A stretch of 64,000 nt of DNA from Thermodesulfovibrio sp. 3907-1M (GTDB lineage: Bacteria > Nitrospirota > Thermodesulfovibrionia > Thermodesulfovibrionales > Thermodesulfovibrionaceae). This document shows positions 61,625 through 64,000 of the stretch, one piece after another. The position numbers and the translations under genes were made by a program. The notes beneath the pieces were generated by a model, which worked only from the letters and a program-made list of their open reading frames with translations, made no database searches and had not been told where the DNA came from. The number at the start of each line of letters is the position of its first letter. The stretch's first letter is position 1. The stretch is taken from the NCBI RefSeq assembly GCF_040450955.1, contig NZ_CP144373.1, forward strand, positions 1,220,486 to 1,284,485, read 5' to 3'.

Positions 61625-61658
61625 AGAAAAGGTTATTTCATTTTAACAAAATTATCAC

Positions 61659-64000
61659 TTACTGTAAAGCTTTTTTATTTCGGAAGGCTCTTAACATGTT
61701 TGCATGATGAGGAGAGCCCTGCATTTTCACCTTATGGCATACCTCACACTTCATCTCCGATGAGATTGGAAGAGGCATACCTTGATACTGCATAGGTTGA
61801 ATATTGTCTCTGTTTTTTCCAAACTCATTGAAAGCAGGATAAATTGCATGGGGAGAGCTGTGACAGGCAATACAAGGGATTTTTCCAGTGTTTTCTTTTC
61901 TGTTTCTGTAAAGACCTGCAGCATCTGTTATCCATTTATTGAAGGCTCTTACATTCTTAGCAGGCTTCTGAAATCCCACATGACAGCTAAGGCAATCAGG
62001 CTGCTGTATCCATGGCTTTCTTGGATTTATCTCTGAGATTGGTGTTTCAGGCTTTAGATTTCTGACAAGAAGCTGAGCGGTTCTTTTCCCTTCCTGAGAG
62101 AGTAAAACTGCTGAGGCATGCTCATCAAGTCTTCCATGACACTTAGTACAGCCAATTCCAAGCTTTGAATGGATATCTCTATTACATCTCGTGTTTCCTT
62201 TTGCATCATTGGGATGGCAGTAGTTACAGGCTCTCTCATCTTTCCATGGTATGTAGTTAGCATGCCAGCCATGCATGGAGGCTGAAAAACTATTGTGTCC
62301 CTTTATTCCCTTTGATTTAACTATAAAATCCTCGTGGCACTTCTGACACATCATAGGTTTTCCTTTAAGAGCACTTTCAAGAAGCTTTGTTCCGTGATTT
62401 CTGTCATGAACTCTTAAGATATTTCTGGCAGTCTCATCGGATATACCTGAAATGCCATTCCATCTTAGAGCACCACCATGACACTCAAAGCATCTTAGCT
62501 CCGTTGAAACAGGAGCAACAAATTTTGTGCTCTGTAAAACCTTTCCTGTAGACTTCTGCAATGCCTTTGCTTCAAAAACTGGATAGGGATTGAATGTTCC
62601 ATCATCTCTGTAAGGTAAGACTGGAACTCCCTCAACGGAGAATATGTTTTTCTCCTTATCATAATCAAAGACTCCACGGAGACCTTTACCGGTAACTCCT
62701 GTATTTTCAGGCAGCTTTTTGCCTTTCAAAAACTCTGAGTATCTCCAGAACTCACTATGTCTTGATGGATTCTCATATCCTTTCTGAACTTCATAATGAA
62801 TTTCTATGTCCTCTGAGACAATCTCTGGCTTCACACCTCTTTTTATGAGCACTGCCTGAAAGGCACTTCCTGGATAGAGGAATGAAAACCATCTGTCTGA
62901 ATCAGTTATGCATTTCTCACCGAGTGTACTCCAGGCAAGCAGGACATATTCATCCTTAGCAGGATTGAAGGATGGAATGCTGACTCTCTCTTTCTCTGGC
63001 TTAAAATCTACAGTTTTGCTTTCCCCTTTAGCATGTAGGCTTGCTAAAAAGTCTGCCAGAGCCTCCATCTCCTTTTCTGCCCCTATAAACTTGGGCATGT
63101 AATCACGAATTTTGCCCTGACCATAAAGCTGGGATAGTATTCCAAGCTTTGTAAGCCCTTTTGTTTTTTCAACAATATCGTTTTTAACCCCTCTGATTGT
63201 ATGGCAGCTTAAACATTGAAGATTAAATAGTTCTTTACCTGCAAGGAGTTTGTTTTTTTCAGTGATTTCTTTAACAGGACTCCATTTCGCATGTTTGAGA
63301 AATCCTTCTCTGCTTAGCCTTTCTTCATCTGTGACCAAAATAGAAGGAGAGTACATGTATCTATAAATTACATAGGGTTTTCTTGCGTACTCTCTCATGT
63401 ATTCAAAGCCGCCAATCCAGGAAAGCCCGATTAGCAAAAGCAAAAAAACTGCAGCCCTATTCAAAGCAGTTGAGGTTTTAAATATCAAGATTAATGCTAA
63501 AAGATAAAGTAAGACTGAGGAAACTATGAATACGTTTAAAGCAATGGCAGTTTGTTGATTAAGGACAAAATTTGTAAGTCTTGCATTTTCTGGAACCGAA
63601 TAGAAATACCATAACCCCGAAATTATGAGGAATGGAATGGGAACATAAAGCCATTTTGCACAGTATCTGAGAAGTTTTTGCCTCAGAGTTTCATCCTTTT
63701 CAAATACTGCGGTAACAAAACCAAAAAGTCCTGCAAACATTATGCATATAGCAGTTCTGAAAAACAGTCCTGGAAGATTGGTGGGATTGAAAAATCCATC
63801 CCAGAAATTATAAGTTACAAGCCACTGCCCTGGTGTGAGCATGAATGTTATAATTCCATTTATTACAAAAAGGCTTAACCAAGCTGAAGCTGCGTAGATA
63901 AAGGCAATTCTTAAACGGTTTTTATCTGAAAGTTTGTCAAATTTGTAGTGATAAATAAGCAGTGATACAATCTCCACAATGAAGAAGACCCACTCAATTG
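61659..64000 (-). CDS. cytochrome bd-like membrane domain fused to octaheme cytochrome c (5' end outside window)
   Basis: 780 codons seen; open through the right edge, so the GTG at 63977 is internal and the reading continues upstream as IEWVFFIVEIVSLLIYHY. At least five more membrane helices follow. The last ends in GFEYMREYARKPYVIYRY, which resembles the CydA segment containing the GRQPW motif. After the membrane part comes a class I cytochrome c domain (CLSCH, then YMPKF as possible axial Met), then seven more CxxCH motifs: CFECH, CQKCH, CNYCH, CTKCH, CLSCH, CIACH, CEVCH. Probably a quinol- or cytochrome-linked electron-transfer protein with its heme-c part in the periplasm. Function inferred; b-heme ligands lie beyond the window. 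Confidence 0.85.
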   Translation of the reverse strand, partial: IEWVFFIVEIVSLLIYHYKFDKLSDKNRLRIAFIYAASAWLSLFVINGIITFMLTPGQWLVTYNFWDGFFNPTNLPGLFFRTAICIMFAGLFGFVTAVFEKDETLRQKLLRYCAKWLYVPIPFLIISGLWYFYSVPENARLTNFVLNQQTAIALNVFIVSSVLLYLLALILIFKTSTALNRAAVFLLLLIGLSWIGGFEYMREYARKPYVIYRYMYSPSILVTDEERLSREGFLKHAKWSPVKEITEKNKLLAGKELFNLQCLSCHTIRGVKNDIVEKTKGLTKLGILSQLYGQGKIRDYMPKFIGAEKEMEALADFLASLHAKGESKTVDFKPEKERVSIPSFNPAKDEYVLLAWSTLGEKCITDSDRWFSFLYPGSAFQAVLIKRGVKPEIVSEDIEIHYEVQKGYENPSRHSEFWRYSEFLKGKKLPENTGVTGKGLRGVFDYDKEKNIFSVEGVPVLPYRDDGTFNPYPVFEAKALQKSTGKVLQSTKFVAPVSTELRCFECHGGALRWNGISGISDETARNILRVHDRNHGTKLLESALKGKPMMCQKCHEDFIVKSKGIKGHNSFSASMHGWHANYIPWKDERACNYCHPNDAKGNTRCNRDIHSKLGIGCTKCHGRLDEHASAVLLSQEGKRTAQLLVRNLKPETPISEINPRKPWIQQPDCLSCHVGFQKPAKNVRAFNKWITDAAGLYRNRKENTGKIPCIACHSSPHAIYPAFNEFGKNRDNIQPMQYQGMPLPISSEMKCEVCHKVKMQGSPHHANMLRAFRNKKALQ

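Larger units (their letters stand above)
61336..61658. other. 323-bp intergenic region filled by a hairpin-repeat cluster
   Basis: No gene can be supported; short ORFs on both strands here are translations of the repeats. The stretch 61406-61624 holds five copies or partial copies of one hairpin unit (listed separately). Outside it I see only AT-rich sequence. Confidence 0.7.

Noticed and set aside
61367-61646. Short ORFs on both strands in the 61.4-61.6 kb gap
   Set aside because: They translate the hairpin repeats; no ribosome site or conserved domain.

Overview
The window is a compact, AT-rich bacterial chromosome segment. It suggests an anaerobic, Gram-negative thermophile of the Nitrospirota, close to Thermodesulfovibrio. 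This is inference from content: LPS genes (kdsD, lptF, lptG), outer-membrane barrel proteins, a giant 2-hydroxyacyl-CoA-dehydratase-type activase, a UGA-containing selenoprotein SelD, an octaheme cytochrome fused to a cytochrome-bd-like membrane domain, and an Hsp20. No rRNA, tRNA or CRISPR array was seen.

Layout. 1-4273 (minus): hisA, an orphan minimal nucleotidyltransferase, hisF, a TPR/beta-barrel protein and a FecR-domain protein cut by the left edge. 4295-8101 (plus): methyltransferase, kdsD, lptF, lptG. 8111-12446 (minus): a DUF1640-like coiled-coil protein, YraN, a Toprim protein, phosphofructokinase, a HepT/MntA toxin-antitoxin pair and class II aldolase. 12624-27127 (plus): ubiD and the CoA-dehydratase activase; a tiny bS22-like ribosomal protein; then a tight information-processing run (MetE/UroD-like, tmk, holB, ricT, metG, radC, fmdB, glpX) and an MFS transporter. 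27105-36801 (minus): a LuxR-type two-component system, glgC, a C39-like protein, prmC, prfA, yqhQ, rpmE, ispG, mltG. 36883-49791: selD (selenoprotein), hsp20, an epimerase, moeA (minus), scpA, a phosphodiesterase, a PflX-like radical SAM protein (minus), mtnA, a polyprenyl synthase, surE, an FAD oxidoreductase, a coiled-coil protein built of 33-nt repeats, pcm and a saccharopine-dehydrogenase-like gene. 49769-53273 (minus): NtrC-type regulator, its kinase and an RNase-Z-like metallo-beta-lactamase. 53345-61335 (plus): galT, glgA, a GAF/PAS kinase, a receiver protein and two M16 peptidases. 61406-61624: a cluster of hairpin repeats. 61659-64000 (minus): the cytochrome.

Central carbon and glycogen genes (pfk, fba, glpX, glgC, glgA, galT) are scattered but all present. 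Genes are packed with 4-28 bp overlaps, and convergent pairs overlap by up to 27 bp.

Most notable observations: SelD is read through an in-frame UGA and any ordinary ORF call loses its N-terminus; several genes have a -10 box 5-9 nt before the start codon and no Shine-Dalgarno (predicted leaderless mRNAs); two loci share an inverted repeat placed exactly 5 nt upstream of a TTGT-18-TA promoter; a sensor kinase appears to start at a non-canonical codon; a 16-unit 33-nt repeat builds a coiled coil; and a cytochrome-bd-like domain is fused to eight c-type heme sites.
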